Shown here piece by piece: positions 36,010 through 48,180 of a stretch of DNA of 64,000 nt. Each line of letters starts with the position of its first letter. The first letter of the stretch is position 1. The position numbers and the translations under genes are program-made. Source of the stretch: Lichenostomus cassidix (Eukaryota; Chordata; Aves; Passeriformes; Meliphagidae); the NCBI GenBank assembly GCA_008360975.2, contig CM039202.1, positions 1,861,345 to 1,925,344 of the forward strand, written 5' to 3'. The notes beneath the pieces are model-generated. The model searched no databases. It saw nothing but the letters and a program-made list of their open reading frames with translations, and had not been told where the DNA came from.

Positions 36010-36464
36010 TTCCCAACCTCTTTAAATTAACCTCTTTGATCCCCTGAAGAACACAAAACCTGGAGAATCTGGGAATTTGGGAAGAGATTTCTCCTCCATC
36101 ATCTCTCCCTTCTCAGGTCCCAAACTTGTCACATCCAAGGGACAGGAAGGACTACGGACTGGGGTGGATTTGTGTGTTTTTCTCTAACGGAACTGATTCA
36201 CTTCTCTCCCAACCTGAGGGCACAAATGTCGCTGCATGACTCAGCTCAGAAATGCTGCCAGGAGGTGCAGAGCAGTCACCTTGCGCTTCGGAGGATTTTC
36301 ACAAATCCTTCTGGGCAGCCTTGTGAAAAAAGCTTTGAAATGATCTTTCGTCTCCTTGCCTCCCACATCCTTCCTCTCTCCCCACTGGGCTGCTTTGAGC
36401 AGTTGCTGCTCGGTGTTCTGTTTTGTTCTCTCGGCATCGTGATGGGTTTGGGGTCTGAAAATTT
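36010..36464. other. Single-copy spacer
   Basis: An open frame at 36172-36471 encodes 99 residues without a domain I recognise and without matching splice sites. I do not call it a gene. Confidence 0.35.
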
Positions 36465-38455
36465 GAATTAAGGGTGAGATGTGCGCGAAATGTGCTTTTC
36501 CGGAAGCGCCAGGAAAAATATATTTAAGGGTTAAAAACCTTTTAATCAAGGGTTAAAAACCTGGGATCTATGGGAAATTAGGGATACAATTGAGCACAAT
36601 TGCTTTTGTTCTCTCATCCTTGCAATGTGTAAAATTTCCAGAGTTTGCTGTCAGAAAATCTGCAATATTTAAGGATGAGATGTGCATGAAATCTGTTTTT
36701 CTGGAAGCACCAGGAAAAATAGGAATCAGGGGTTAAAAACCTGAGATCAATGGAAAATTAGGGATACAGTTGAGCACAATTGCTTTTGTTCTCTCATCCT
36801 TGCAATGTGTAAAACTTCCAGAGTTTGTCGTCAGGAAATTCTCAATATCTAAGGGTGAGATGTGCATGAAATGTGCTTTTCTGGAAGTGCCAGGAAAAAT
36901 ATAATCTAGGGGGTTAAAAACCTTTTAATCAAGGGTTAAAAACCTGGGATCTATTGAAAATTAGGGATACAATTAAGCAAAATTACTTTTGTCCTCTCAT
37001 CCTCACAGTGTTTAAAACTTCCAGAGTTTGCTGTCAGAAAATCTGCAATATTTAAGGGTGAGACGTGCGTGAAATGTGCTTTTCTGGAAGCGCCAGGAAA
37101 AATATGAATCAGGGGTTAAAATCCTGGTGTCTGTTGAAAATTAGGGATAAAACTGAGCACAATTACTTTTGTTCTCTCATCCTTGCAATGTGTACAACTT
37201 CCAGAGTTTGCTGTCAGAAAATCTGCAATATTTAAGGGTGAGACGTGCATGAAATGTGCTTTTCTGGAAGTGCCAGGAAAAATATGACTCAAGGGTTAAA
37301 AACCTAAAATCCTTTGAAAATTAGGGATACAATTGAGCACAATTACTTTTGTTCTCTCATCCCTGCAGTGTGTAAAACTTCCAGAGTTTGTTGTCAGAAA
37401 ATCTTCAATATTTAAGGATGAGATGTGCATGAAATCTGTTTTTCTGGAAGCACCAGGAAAAATATGAATCAGGGGTTAAAAACCTGAGATCAATGGAAAA
37501 TTAGGGATACAGTTGAGCACAATTGCTTTTGTTCTCTCATCCTTGCAATGTGTAAAACTTCCAGAGTTTGTCGTCAGGAAATTCTCAATATCTAAGGGTG
37601 AGATGTGCATGAAATGTGCTTTTCTGGAAGCGCCAGGAAAAATATAATCTAGGGGGTTAAAAACCTTTTAATCAAGGGTTAAAAACCTGGGATCTATTGA
37701 AAATTAGGGATACAATTAAGCAAAATTACTTTTGTCCTCTCATCCTCACAGTGTGTAAAACTTCCAGAGTTTGCTGTCAGAAAATCTGCAATATTTAAGG
37801 GTGAGATGTGCGTGAAATGTGCTTTTCTGGAAGAGCCAGGATAAATATGAATCAGGGGTTAAAATCCTGGTGTCTGTTGAAAATTAGGGATAAAACTGAG
37901 CACAATTACTTTTGCTCTCTCATCCTTGCAATGTGTACAACTTCCAGAGTTTGCTGTCAGAAAATCTGCAATATTTAAGGGTGAGATGTGCATGAAATGT
38001 GCTTTTCTGGAAGTGCCAGGAAAAATATGACTCAAGGGTTAAAAACCTAAAATCCTTTGAAAATTAGGGATACAATTGAGCACAATGACTTTTGTTCTTT
38101 CATCCCTGCAGTGTGTAAAACTTCCAGAGTTTGCTGTCAGGAAAACTTCAATGTTTAAGGGTGAGATGTGCATGATATGTGCTTTTCTGGAAGTGCCAGG
38201 AAAAATATATTTAAGGGTTAAAAACCTAAAATCCTTTGAAAATTAGGAATGCAATTGAGCACAATTATTTTTGTTCTTTCACCCTTGCAATGTGTAAAAC
38301 TTTGCTGTCAGAAAATCTGCAATATTTAAGAGTGAGATGTGCACGAAATCTGCTTTTCTGAAATCGCCATGAAAAATACGAATTAGCAGTTAAAAACCTT
38401 TTAATCGAGGGTTAAAAACCTAAAATCCTTTGAAAATTAGGGATACAACTGAGCA
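36465..38455. repeat. Satellite of about 180-bp units with 741-bp higher-order repeat
   Basis: Eleven units each contain GTGAGATGTGCATGAAATGT, GGAAGTGCCAGGAAAAATAT and TTCCAGAGTTTGCTGTCAG. Unit spacing runs about 183, 207, 180 and 180 bases and then repeats. Diagnostic variants (GAGATCAATGG, ATCTAGGGGGTT) recur 741-742 bases apart, showing four-unit blocks. CpG sites vary as GAAGCGCC/GAAGTGCC/GAAGCACC. Confidence 0.93.
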
Positions 38456-38800
38456 CAATTCTGCTAGCAATGGCATCTCCTGCATCACTAACAACACAGA
38501 GGAGCTGCCAGTAGCAGAATTTCTTCACGCAGAAGAAATGGAAGAAGAGGAGGACGCAAAAAAAAAAAGAGAATTAAACCTCCTGCACCTCCTTCCTGCC
38601 CCGGCGAGAGGAAAATTAACAACGCTGTGAGCCCCAAAATGAGGAAAGCAGCCAACTGCCCAAGCTGCAGGGAGGGTAAAGCAAACAAGATTCTTCACTA
38701 ATAACTGCTGCCTTCAAGAAGGGAATTAAAGCCACCACTGCAGGGCAATTCCTTGTCACCGCTCAGGAGGAACATGCCGTGCCACGGGCACAAGGTGTCC
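38456..38800. other. Single-copy spacer
   Basis: It contains an acidic then basic open frame around 38470-38630 interrupted by an A-run. No matching family or splice sites were found, so it is not called a gene. Confidence 0.35.
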
Positions 38801-39470
38801 TGTAAGAATTGACTCCGTGGGGTTTAGTTATGGGGATAAAATAGGGACAAGAGATCTCTAAGGATGAGTTTTAGAACATGAAGGTTTATTGCGAAATAGA
38901 GTGGGGGTGAGAGGCCTGTGAGCCGCGAGACGCGACTCCAAGCAGGCCAGCAGAAAGGGGAGAGAGAGAGAGAAAAAAGAGAGTGATTTGCCGTTTACAA
39001 TACAATAAATTGTCTTCCCTGTTGAATATTCAACTCTTCGTTAACCAATCTAAGACAAACTACAAGTTCTACAGCATTTACATACAGCCTATAAGAATCG
39101 TCACATTACCATACGGGGTCATGTTTCAAACCTTAAAAAACTGCCTTTTTTGGGATTTCTACCAGGCAGGTAGGGTCTGCTCTGACCCTTAGACCTGCCT
39201 GGGCAGAGGGCATTGTTCTGTCAAGCAGGGGGATTACCTTCTGTGGCCACACCACTGTTTTTTAGTTACTCTACAACTCGAACCTTGTCTGCATTTCCAT
39301 CTCACTCATCTTTTCCACATCCTCAACATCTCTTGCAAAGTAATCACATCTATAAGGCTTTCCTATTTCATCTTCCCCAACAGTGTCCCTTGTCCCGCTG
39401 TCCCCGCGGGTCACCCGTGGGTGTGGGAATGAGACACCCCAGAGCTGAGAGCAGTGACATTCTCCTGACA
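38801..39470 (-). mobile_element. Candidate solo LTR of an avian endogenous retrovirus, reverse orientation
   Basis: On the minus strand the block starts TGTCAGGAGAATGTCACTGC and ends GTCAATTCTTACA, giving TG...CA ends over about 670 bases. Minus-strand CAATAAACCTTCATG near 38890 would be the poly(A) signal. Sequence composition differs from the neighbouring repeats. A target-site duplication was not found, so limits are tentative. There are no retroviral coding regions. Confidence 0.5.
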
Positions 39471-39709
39471 TCAAACCTTGCAGGCCATGCCTCAGCCGTG
39501 GCTCTGTTTGGACTCGGCGCCCTCGGCGGGTGACGCAAATCTGGAGTCAGCGGCCTGGAACGGGCGAGAGGAATTAGTCAGCAAGGTGAAACCTGGCAGG
39601 GCTCGGCCTGGCCGGCAATAAATCCTTATCTGGGGGACTTGGGGAAAACCTTGGGAGCTTTGCTCGCTCGCTGGGCTCACTGCGGCTCCTCGCGCTGCTC
39701 TGTCCCTGC

Positions 39710-41010
39710 GGTTTGGCTGGTTGTTTCCCAGGGTTTCCTGTTTTCCTGGGTTTTCCTGAGTTTTCCTGTGTTTTACCTGGTTGTTTCCCAGGGTTTCCTG
39801 TTTTCCTGGGTTTTACCTGGTTGTTTTCCAGTGTTTTCCTGTGTTTTCCCTGGTTGTTTTCCTGTGTTTTCCCTGGTTGTTTTCCTGTGTTTCCTGTTTT
39901 CCTGTGGTTTACCTGCGTTTTCCTGTGTTTTCCTGTGTTTCCTGTTTTCCTGTGTTTTCCTATGTTCTCCTGTGTTCTCCTGTGTTCTCCTGTGTTTTAC
40001 CTGGTTGTTTCCCAGTGTTTCCTGTGTTTTCCTGTGTTTCCTGTTTTCCTGAGTTTTCCTGTGTTCTCCTGTGTTTTCCCATGTTTTCCTGTGTTTTCCT
40101 GGGTTTTCCTGGATTTTACCTAGTTGTTTCCCTGTGTTTTCTCTGGTTGTTTCCCAGTGTTTCCTGTTTTCCTGTGTTTTCCTCAGTTTTCCTGTGTTTT
40201 TCTCTGTTTTCTTTTCCTGTTTTCCTGTGTTTTACCTGGTTGTTTCCCAGTGTTTCCTCTTTTCCTGAGTTTTCCCGTGTTTTCCTATGTTTTCCTGAGT
40301 TTTCCTGAGTTTTCCTGTGTTTTTCCTGAGTTTTCCTGAGTTTTCCTGTGTTTTCCTGGTTGTTTCCCAGTGTTTCCTGTTTTCCTGTGTTTTCCAGGGT
40401 TTTACCTGGTTGTTTTCCAGTGTTTTACCTGGTTGGTTTCCAGTGTTTTTCCTGGTTGTTTTCCAGTGTTTTCCTGTGTTTTCCTGGGTTTTACCTGGTT
40501 GTTTCCCAGTGTTTCCTGTGTTTTCCTGTGTTTTTCCTGTGTTTTCCTGTGTTTTACCTGGTTGTTTTCCAATGTTTCCTGTTTTCCTGTGTTTTATCTG
40601 GTTGTTTCCCAGTGTTTCCTGTTTTCCTGTGCTTTCCTGAGTTTTCCTGTGTTTTCCTGAGTTTTCCTGTGTTTTTCTGTGTTTTCCTGTGTTTCCTGTT
40701 TTCCTGTATTTCCCTGTGTTTTTCTGAGTTTTACCTGGTTGTTTCCCAGTGTTTTACCTGGTTGTTTTCCTGTGTTTTCCTGAGTTTCCTGGGTTTTACC
40801 TGGCTATTTTCCTGTGTTTTACCTGGCTGTTTTCCAGTGTCTCCTGTTTTCCAGTGTTTCCTGTTTTCCCGTGTTTTCCTGTGTTTCCCCATGTTTCCCA
40901 GTGTTTTACCTGGTTGTTTCCCAGTGTCTCCCATTCTCCTGTGTTTTCCTGAGTTCTCCTGTGTTTCCCTGAGTTTTCCCGTGTTTCCCCGTGTTTTCCC
41001 TGGTTCTACA
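39710..41010. repeat. 10-13-bp TTTTCCTGTG array, 1.3 kb
   Basis: More than one hundred short units such as TTTTCCTGTG, TTTTCCTGAG, TTTTACCTGGTTG and TTTCCCAGTG. Adenine is rare on the + strand. There is a looser period of about 75-90 bases marked by TTTTACCTGGTTGTTTCC. Confidence 0.94.
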
Positions 41011-41454
41011 AAGCCCTGCCTGGAAGGGAAGCTGAGCTCTGCATCTCCCTTCCCACTTTTCACAAGGCTGAATTTCCCTTTTGCAGAACTTCCCCCAAGT
41101 TCTTCAGCAGCTCAGAAATCCCCAAATGACATCAATTTCCACAGTTTTTAACGTGGCTGAGAAGCTGAGATGTCACTGTGGGGAAGAGGAGGAGGATGTG
41201 ACACCCAAATTCCTCAGAAATGTTCTCCTCGTTCCTCCCCAGCTCAGTAAAACCTGGTTGGACTCCTTGGTTTTCAGGCTTTGTATTCCCAGGGGATTTG
41301 GGAATGATTTGGGGAGTGATTCCTGCTGAGCTTCACTCCTGAATTCCTCCTGGAATTCCAACCAATCCCAAAATTATCCCCACCACAGTCCATCCCTATA
41401 GCTCCAGTTCTGACTCAGGGAATAGCTCAGCTCTTCTGTTTCCCACCTGGCAAA
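41011..41454. other. Single-copy spacer
   Basis: No gene is seen. Open frames in this part lack recognisable domains. Confidence 0.4.
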
Positions 41455-42050
41455 ACAGATTTATTCTCTTTTTTTTGTATTTTTATTGTAAAACAGATAT
41501 TTTTCTTTTGTATTTTTATTGTAAAACAGATTTATTCTCTTTTTTTGTGTGTGTTTTTATTGTAAAGCTGATTTTTTTTGTATTTTTATTGTAAAACAGA
41601 TTTTTTTTTTGTATTTTTATTGTAAAACAGATTTATTCTCTTTATTTCTTTGTATTTTTATTGTAAAACTGATTTATTCTTCTTAATTTTTTGTATTTTT
41701 ATTGTAAAACAGATTTATTCTCTTTAATTTTTTAAATTTTTATTGTAAAGCTGATTTATTCTTTTTTACTTTTTTGTATTTTTATTGTAAAACAGATTTG
41801 TTCCTTTTTTTTTGATTCTTATTGTAAAACAGATTTATTCTCTTTATTTTTTTGTATCTTTATTGTAAAACAGATTTATTCTTTCTTATTTTTTTTGTAT
41901 TTTTATTGTAAAACAGATTTTTTTTTTGGTATTTTTATGGTAAAACAGATCTGTTCTTTTTATTTTTTTTATTCTTACTGTAAAACAGATTTATTCTTTT
42001 TATTTTTTTTTGGATTTTTATTGCAAAACAGATTTATTCCTGCAGCTTTT
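41455..42050. repeat. 33-48-bp T-rich repeat, about 14 copies
   Basis: TTTTTATTGTAAAACAGATT is the constant core, separated by variable T-runs with TTCTCTTT. Confidence 0.93.
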
Positions 42051-42939
42051 CAAAGGGCTCTGACAGCTTTGTGGAATGAATCATTTACTGCACTGCCAAT
42101 TGAGGCAGCTCTGCTGTCAGAGGGAAAATTTCAATGTCTTCCCAACTGGTTTCAATAGCTTTTTAAAAAAACAGGTGACAAAACCTCACATTTGGAGTTT
42201 TTTGGGTAAAACACAGAGTTGGATCCTCAGCTGGTTGTTCTTGGATGAAAAACGTGGATGAGGGAGAAATCCAGCAATGCTCCCAGAAAGGATTAAACAC
42301 ATTCCTGATTGGGAGAAAAGTGCTTTTTATTCGGTTTTTACCCTAGAAATGAGAGTTTTCTGGTTGAAAACGATGATTCCTTTCTCTGGGTGCACCTGGT
42401 CTTGTCCCTTGTCCCTCTGAGTGTCCCCAGAGTCACCTCAGCTCCCTGCCAGGGGAGCAGCAATGCTCAGAAAGAAAAAAAATATATTATAATTCAGATA
42501 TTTCCTCTTCAGAGCAGTGAAAAAAGCTGAATTTATGTGAGAAACAGTGGGGATGAGGAATGGGGTGAAGGTGCCTTGGTGAGTCCCTGCCTGGTGTGCG
42601 AGAAAAGGGCGGAAAGGAAATATTCAGGAAATTCAGGAAATTCATCCCAGCTAAAAAAAAATGTGGATTCCATCCAGGCAGGTTATGTGTGAGGACAAGG
42701 CAGGAGCACAGGGCAGCAGGCTGGAACAGAAAGTTCTTTAATGCTTCATGTCCTGTGAGAATTCCACCCATTCCCTGAAGTTCTGGGAGGATGAAACCCT
42801 AAAATTTATTTTTAAAAAGGGCATAATATTTGGGGCTTCGGATTTTATCAAGAAGAATGGCAGATATTCACCTCCACAGCCTGTTTTCTGACAGAACCTT
42901 TCCAGGCAAATTTGAATCCGATGAAACCCCAGTGAGTTT
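42051..42939. other. Single-copy spacer
   Basis: No gene, CR1 end or array was recognised. Confidence 0.4.
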
Positions 42940-43045
42940 CTAAATAACTCTAAATAAAATAAATAACTCTAAAGAAAATAAATAACTCTAAAGAAAAATA
43001 AATAACTCTAAATAAAATAAATAACTCTACATAAAATAAACTCCG
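42940..43045. repeat. Short AATAACTCTAAA repeat
   Basis: Five units of AAATAAATAACTCTAAAGAA type, 18-20 bases each. Confidence 0.85.
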
Positions 43046-43082
43046 AACAACAACGAGGTGGCAGAGAACTCACAGCCCAAAT

Positions 43083-43222
43083 TTCTGACCTCTCAGCACT
43101 GATTTTCTGAGCTGCACTGAAAAAAAATCCAATTATTCCCAACATTTCCAGCACAGCGGCAATTTCCTCTCAGCGCTGATTTTCTGAGCTGTGCTGGAAA
43201 AAAAATCCAATTATTCCCCACA
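43083..43222. repeat. Two copies of a 78-bp repeat
   Basis: CTCAGCACTGATTTTCTGAG and AAAAATCCAATTATTCCC recur with a shift of about 78 bases. Confidence 0.8.
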
Positions 43223-43440
43223 TTCCCAGGGCTGGGGTTTGCTGTGGGTCAGGCAGGGGACACGTGGCACTTGGGGACACAGTGGCTGCAGTCATTTCCC
43301 ATCCCAGCTCGTTCAGACAAGGTAATTTAGGGGATAAATTGCAGCACAGACAGAGCTGCTTGGCTGAGTTGTTATCTTGGCAGTTTCAGTTGCTCCTGAT
43401 TTTCCCTCCCAGCAGAGGCTTGGCTGCCGTTGCCAGGGGT
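43223..43440. other. Single-copy spacer
   Basis: Nothing recognised. Confidence 0.35.
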
Positions 43441-45235
43441 TTTTGTCAGGGGATGAGGGGATTCAGGGATAACTGCAGATCTGGGGAGCAGATCTGGTGG
43501 AATTCCAACTGCACAGGGTGGGAAATGAGGGAAAATTATCAATATTGGCCAAACTGACAGTGGATGAGGGAATTCAAGGATAACTGCAGATCTGGTGGAA
43601 TTCCAGCTGCACAAGGTGGGAAATGAGGGAAAATTATCAATATTGCCCAAACTGACAGTGGAATTCAAGGATAACTGCAGAACTGGTGGAATTCCAGCTG
43701 CACAGGGTGGGAAATGAGGGAAAATTATGAATATTGCCCAAATTGACAGTGGATGAGGGAATTCAAGGATAACTGCAGATCTGGTGAGCTCCATGCCCTG
43801 GAATTCCTGGTGGGAAATGAAGGAAAATGATCGATAATGTTGAAACTGATAGGGGAAGAGGGAATTCAAGAATAACTGTAGATCTGGTGGAATTCCAGCT
43901 GCACAGGGTGGGAAATGAGGGAAAATGATCAATATTGTCCAAACTGACAGAGGATGAGGGAATTCAAGGGATTCCCCTCATCAGGTGAGCTCTATTCCCT
44001 GGAATTACTGGAAATGAAGGAAAATGATCAATATTGCCCAAACTGACAGTGGAATTCAAGGAAAATTGCAGTTCTGGTGAGCTCCATGCCCTGGAATTCC
44101 AGGTGGGAAATGAGGGAAATGATCAATAATGTCCAAACTGACAGGGGATGAGGGAATTCAAAGGGAATTCAAGGGATTCCCCTCACCAGGTGAGCTCCAT
44201 GCCTTGGAATTCCTGGAAATGAGGGAAAATTATCAATATTGCCCAAACTGACAGGGGATGAGGGAATTCAAGGATAACTGCAGCTCTGGTGGAATTCCAG
44301 CTGCACAGGGTGGGAAATGAGGGAAAAATGATCAATAATGCCCAAACTGACAGTGGATGAGGGAATTCAAGGAAAATTGCAGATATGGTGAGCTCCATGC
44401 CCTGGAATTCCAGGTGGGAAATGAGGGAAAATGATCAATATTGCCCAAACTGATAGTGGAATTCAAGGATAACTGCAGATCTGGTGAGCAGATCTGGTGG
44501 AATTCCAGCTGCACAGGGTGGGAAATGAGGGAAAAATCATCAATATTGCCCAAAATGACAGTGGATGAGGGAATTCAAGGATAACTGCAGATCTGCTGAG
44601 CTCCATTCCCTGGAATTCCTGGTGGGAAATGAAGGAAAATGATCAATAATGTCCAAACTGACAGGGGAAGAGGGAATTCAAGAATAACTGTAGATCTGGT
44701 GGAATTCCAGCTGCACGGGGTGGGAAATGAGGAAAATCATCAATAATGCCCAAACTGACATTTTGGAATTCAAGGCTAACTGCAGATCTGGTGGAATTCC
44801 AGCTGCATAGGATGGGAAATGAGGGAAAATTATAAATATTGCCCAAATAGACAGTGGAATTCAAGGAAAATTGCAGATCTGGTGAGCTCCATGCCCTGGA
44901 ATTCCAGGTGGGAAATGAGGGGAAAATAATCAATTTGCCCAAACTGATAGTGGAATTCAAGGATAACTGCAGATCTGGTGGAATTCCAGCTGCACAGGGT
45001 GGGAAATGAGGAAAATTATCAATATTGCCCAAACTGACAGGGGAATTCAAGGATAACTGCAGATCTGGTGAGCAGATCTGGTGCAATTCCAGCTGCACAG
45101 GGTGGGAAATGAGGGAAAATTATAAATATTGCCCAAATAGACAGTGGAATTCAAGGAAAATTGCAGATCTGGTGAGCTCCATGCCCTGGAATTCCAGGTG
45201 GGAAATGAGGAAAATGATCAATATTGCCCAAACTG
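43441..45235. repeat. Complex tandem repeat, 70-110-bp units, about 20 copies
   Basis: Units combine GAATTCAAGGATAACTGCAG, ATCTGGTGGAATTCCAGCTG, GGTGGGAAATGAGGGAAAAT and CAATATTGCCCAAACTGACA. Alternative middle parts (GTGAGCTCCATGCCCTGG versus GTGGAATTCCAGC) are mixed along the array, indicating several unit classes. Confidence 0.93.
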
Positions 45236-45239
45236 CCCC

Positions 45240-45365
45240 AGTCTGAGGTGAGGTTTCAGCCAGGCTGGAGTTTGGATCACCCTGGGGTAGGGAAGCTGCC
45301 CTTGATCCTGGATGAGCTTTAAAATCCTCCCAACCCCAACCACCCCAGAATTGCATGACATTTCC
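45240..45365 (+). mobile_element. CR1 3' end, diverged
   Basis: CAGCCAGGCTGGAG, GATGAGCTTTAAAATCCTCC and CAACCCCAACCACCCCAG. It abuts the preceding array. Confidence 0.65.
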
Positions 45366-45734
45366 ACTCCAATCAGCATTAAAACCCAAGGAGCAGCTGA
45401 TGTCACTGCAGGGATGTTCCTGCTCTGTTGATGGGATCAGTTTTTCCTCCAACCTCCCCATAAAATGAGATTTCCCACAGCCCTGGAACAAAAGGTTTTG
45501 TTGGGATTTTCCAGCTGGCAGGGAGATGCTGAGCTCAGACAGGACTTGGCATTGTTCTGCTCTGCCCAGGAGAGGATTGTCCTTTCCTCAGGGGAAAGGT
45601 GAGGGAGGAGATTATCCAGAATGGAACAAAAAGCTCTTTATTTGAGGTTAAAGGGAGATGTTCCACCCTGGGTTCTTCCCTCTTTGTGTCACTGCAGGTC
45701 AGGGAATAGCCAGAGAGAAATCAACCCTTAGTTC
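45366..45734. other. Single-copy spacer
   Basis: Nothing recognised. Confidence 0.4.
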
Positions 45735-46480
45735 AGGGGATTCACCATTAATTCATCATTAATTCAGGCGAATTCACCATTAATTCACCATTAATCCACC
45801 TTTATTCACCATTAATTCACCATTAATTCACCTTAATTCAGGGGAATTCACCATTAATTCACCATTAATTCACCATTAATCCACCTTTATTCACCATTAA
45901 TTCACCATTAATTCACCATTAATTCACCTTAATTCAGGGGAATTCACCATTAATTCACCATTAATTCACCTTAATTCAGGTGAATTCACCATTAATTCAC
46001 CATTAATTTACCATTAATTCACCTTAATTCTGGTGAATTCACCATTAATTCACTATTAATTCACTTTAATTCACCATTAATTCAGGTGAATTCACCATTA
46101 ATTTACCATTAATTCACCCTTAATTCACCATTAATTCACCTTAATTCACCATTAATTCACCATTAATTCAGGTGAATTCACCAATAATTCACCATGAATT
46201 CACCTTAATTCACCTTAATTCACCTTTAATTCACTATTAATTCACCATCAATTCACCATCAATTCACCATTAATTCACCATTAATTCGCCATCAACTCAC
46301 CATTAATTCACCATTAATTCACCAGTAATTCACCAGTAATTCACCATTAATTCAGGTGAATTCACCATTAATTCTCCATTAATTCACCTTAATCCACCAT
46401 TAATTCACCATTAATTCCCCATTAATTCACCATTAATTCACCATTAATTCACCATTAATTCACCTTAATTCACCATTCCC
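45735..46480. repeat. 11-bp ATTCACCATTA array
   Basis: About 65 units of ATTCACCATTA with ATTCAGGTGA and ATTCACCTTA variants. A loose super-period is marked by CAGGGGAATTCACC or CAGGTGAATTCACC. Confidence 0.94.
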
Positions 46481-47419
46481 TGGGAGCTCAGATTGATCCA
46501 GGTTGCTCCCTGCAAGCAGATTTTGTGCTGAGGGAGGATCAGGCTCTTCCACAAGATGATCAAACAAGGAGAAATTGCACTGTAAATGTGAAATAAAAAG
46601 CAAAATGAATTAAAGATTCACTGAGGAATAAACTCCTAGGAGTTATTTAGGTAGTGGAGAGTAAAAATCCACTGCAATTCAAGAAAACAGAATTTCCTCT
46701 GATATTTTTTTCCACTTTTATTCATATCCTTATTGGACCCACCCTGGAATCTTACAATAAATTGGGTGTCTTTAATATGAACAAACAATATAAAATTTTA
46801 ATTCATTTTTTTCCCTGTCCTACAGCTGACAGGAGTCCTTCCAAGTTCATTTTGTAGGATAATTGGCCAACTGCATCTCCAGCCATCTAATTCCTTAATG
46901 CTTCTTTCTCATTAATTCCGTTTTACTACTTCATGGCACCAGGAAATTCAGAAATACTGCAAAATCAGCCTTTTTTTGGGGCCATTCTGGCACCTTTTAG
47001 CCCAGAACTGCCCCAAGGCCAAGATGCTCAGAAGAAAACCAAATTATTCTTTCCCAAATATTTGCCCAAACCTTTATGAAACTCCAAAAAAATCAAAAAT
47101 CCACCTTCAAATCCCAAGGTTACTGCGCCCTTCTCACATTTTTATGCTTGAAAACAAGAGGAAAAAAAAAACCATAAAACCCACATGGATTTTCCATGGA
47201 ATCAGATCCGAGCTGGGAAATCTCTCACTGAATTATTTCTGAAGAAAGGAGGTTGGAAATGTTTAACCCAGCGAGGCTCCAGGCACAAAGGCAGAGCTGC
47301 CCTGGCTGTTTGCTCAGCTTTTAATCCTCTCTTGTCCACACAGACACACCAAAGGTTGGCTCAGAATCCCCAAAAAAAAACCCAGAGGAGCCACAGGTTC
47401 AAGTTCACAGCAGAATTTC
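46481..47419. other. Single-copy, AT-rich spacer
   Basis: A CCTAGGAGTTATTTAGG palindrome-like phrase is near 46636. No gene. Confidence 0.4.
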
Positions 47420-47940
47420 AGGGGGTTTTGGGTTGTTTGGATGGTTTTTTTGGGTTTGTTTTGATTTTTTTAGGGTTGGTTTGATGGTTTTTTGGGGTTG
47501 TTTTGATTTTTTTTGGGGTTGGTTTGATGGTTTTTTGGGGTTGTTTGGATGGTTTTTTTGGGCTGTTTGAATGGTTTTTTGGGGTTGTTGATTTTTTTGG
47601 GGGTTGGTTTGATGGTTTTTCGGGTTGTTTTGATGGTTTTTTGGGTTGTTTAGATGGTTTTTTGGGGTTGTTTCGATTTTTTTGGGGTTTGGTTTGATGT
47701 TTCTTCAGTTTGGTTTATTTATTTTTTTTCTGTCCTTCTGCACAAGTCCAAACCCATTGAATTGTGGAATTGAGAAGGTTGGGAAGGAAGGTTAAGATCA
47801 TCGAGTCCAGCACCACTTCCACACATTTTTGTGGAATTTCTGGAATATTTCTGGTTTTTTGGGGTTGTTTTGATTTTTTGGGGGGTTGGTTTGATGGTTT
47901 TTTGGGTTGGTTTGATAGTTTTCTTCGGTTTGGTTTATTT
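47420..47940. repeat. GATGGTTTTTTGGGGTTGTT array and duplicated flank
   Basis: Units of about 21-27 bases lie at 47420-47710 and again at 47845-47930. The flank GTCCTTCTGCACAAGTCCAA and following CR1 piece occur twice (47728 and 47955), so array and CR1 were duplicated together. Confidence 0.88.
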
Positions 47941-47959
47941 ATATTTTATTTCTGTCCTT

Positions 47960-48180
47960 CTGCACAAGTCCAAGCCCATCAAATTGTGGAATTGGTAAGG
48001 TTGGGAAGGAAGGTTAAGATCATCAAGTCCAGCACCACTTCCACACATTTTTGTGGAATTTCTGGAATATTTCCAGGGATGGGAACTCCACCACCCATCC
48101 CAGGGCTTTCCAACCCTTTCCATAAAGCAATTTTCCCTAAAAATCAAATTTAAACTTCCCTTGGGATAGCTTGACACTGT
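47960..48180 (-). mobile_element. CR1 3' end, minus strand
   Basis: AAGGTTAAGATCATCAAGTC, ATTTCCAGGGATGGGAACTC and AATTTTCCCTAAAAATCAAA match the other common CR1 3' UTR type. A shorter copy lies at 47755-47850. Confidence 0.82.

Noticed and set aside
36172..36471. 99-codon plus-strand frame with a hydrophobic end
   Set aside because: There is no recognisable family and no acceptor or donor in phase. The part after 36460 runs into the satellite.
38430..38630. 66-codon frame with acidic and Lys-rich segments
   Set aside because: It is interrupted by an A-run, starts inside the satellite, and shows no known protein similarity or splice signals.
39271..39474. 67-codon minus-strand frame with balanced composition
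   Set aside because: It falls wholly within the LTR candidate. LTRs often hold chance frames, and no retroviral domain is recognised.
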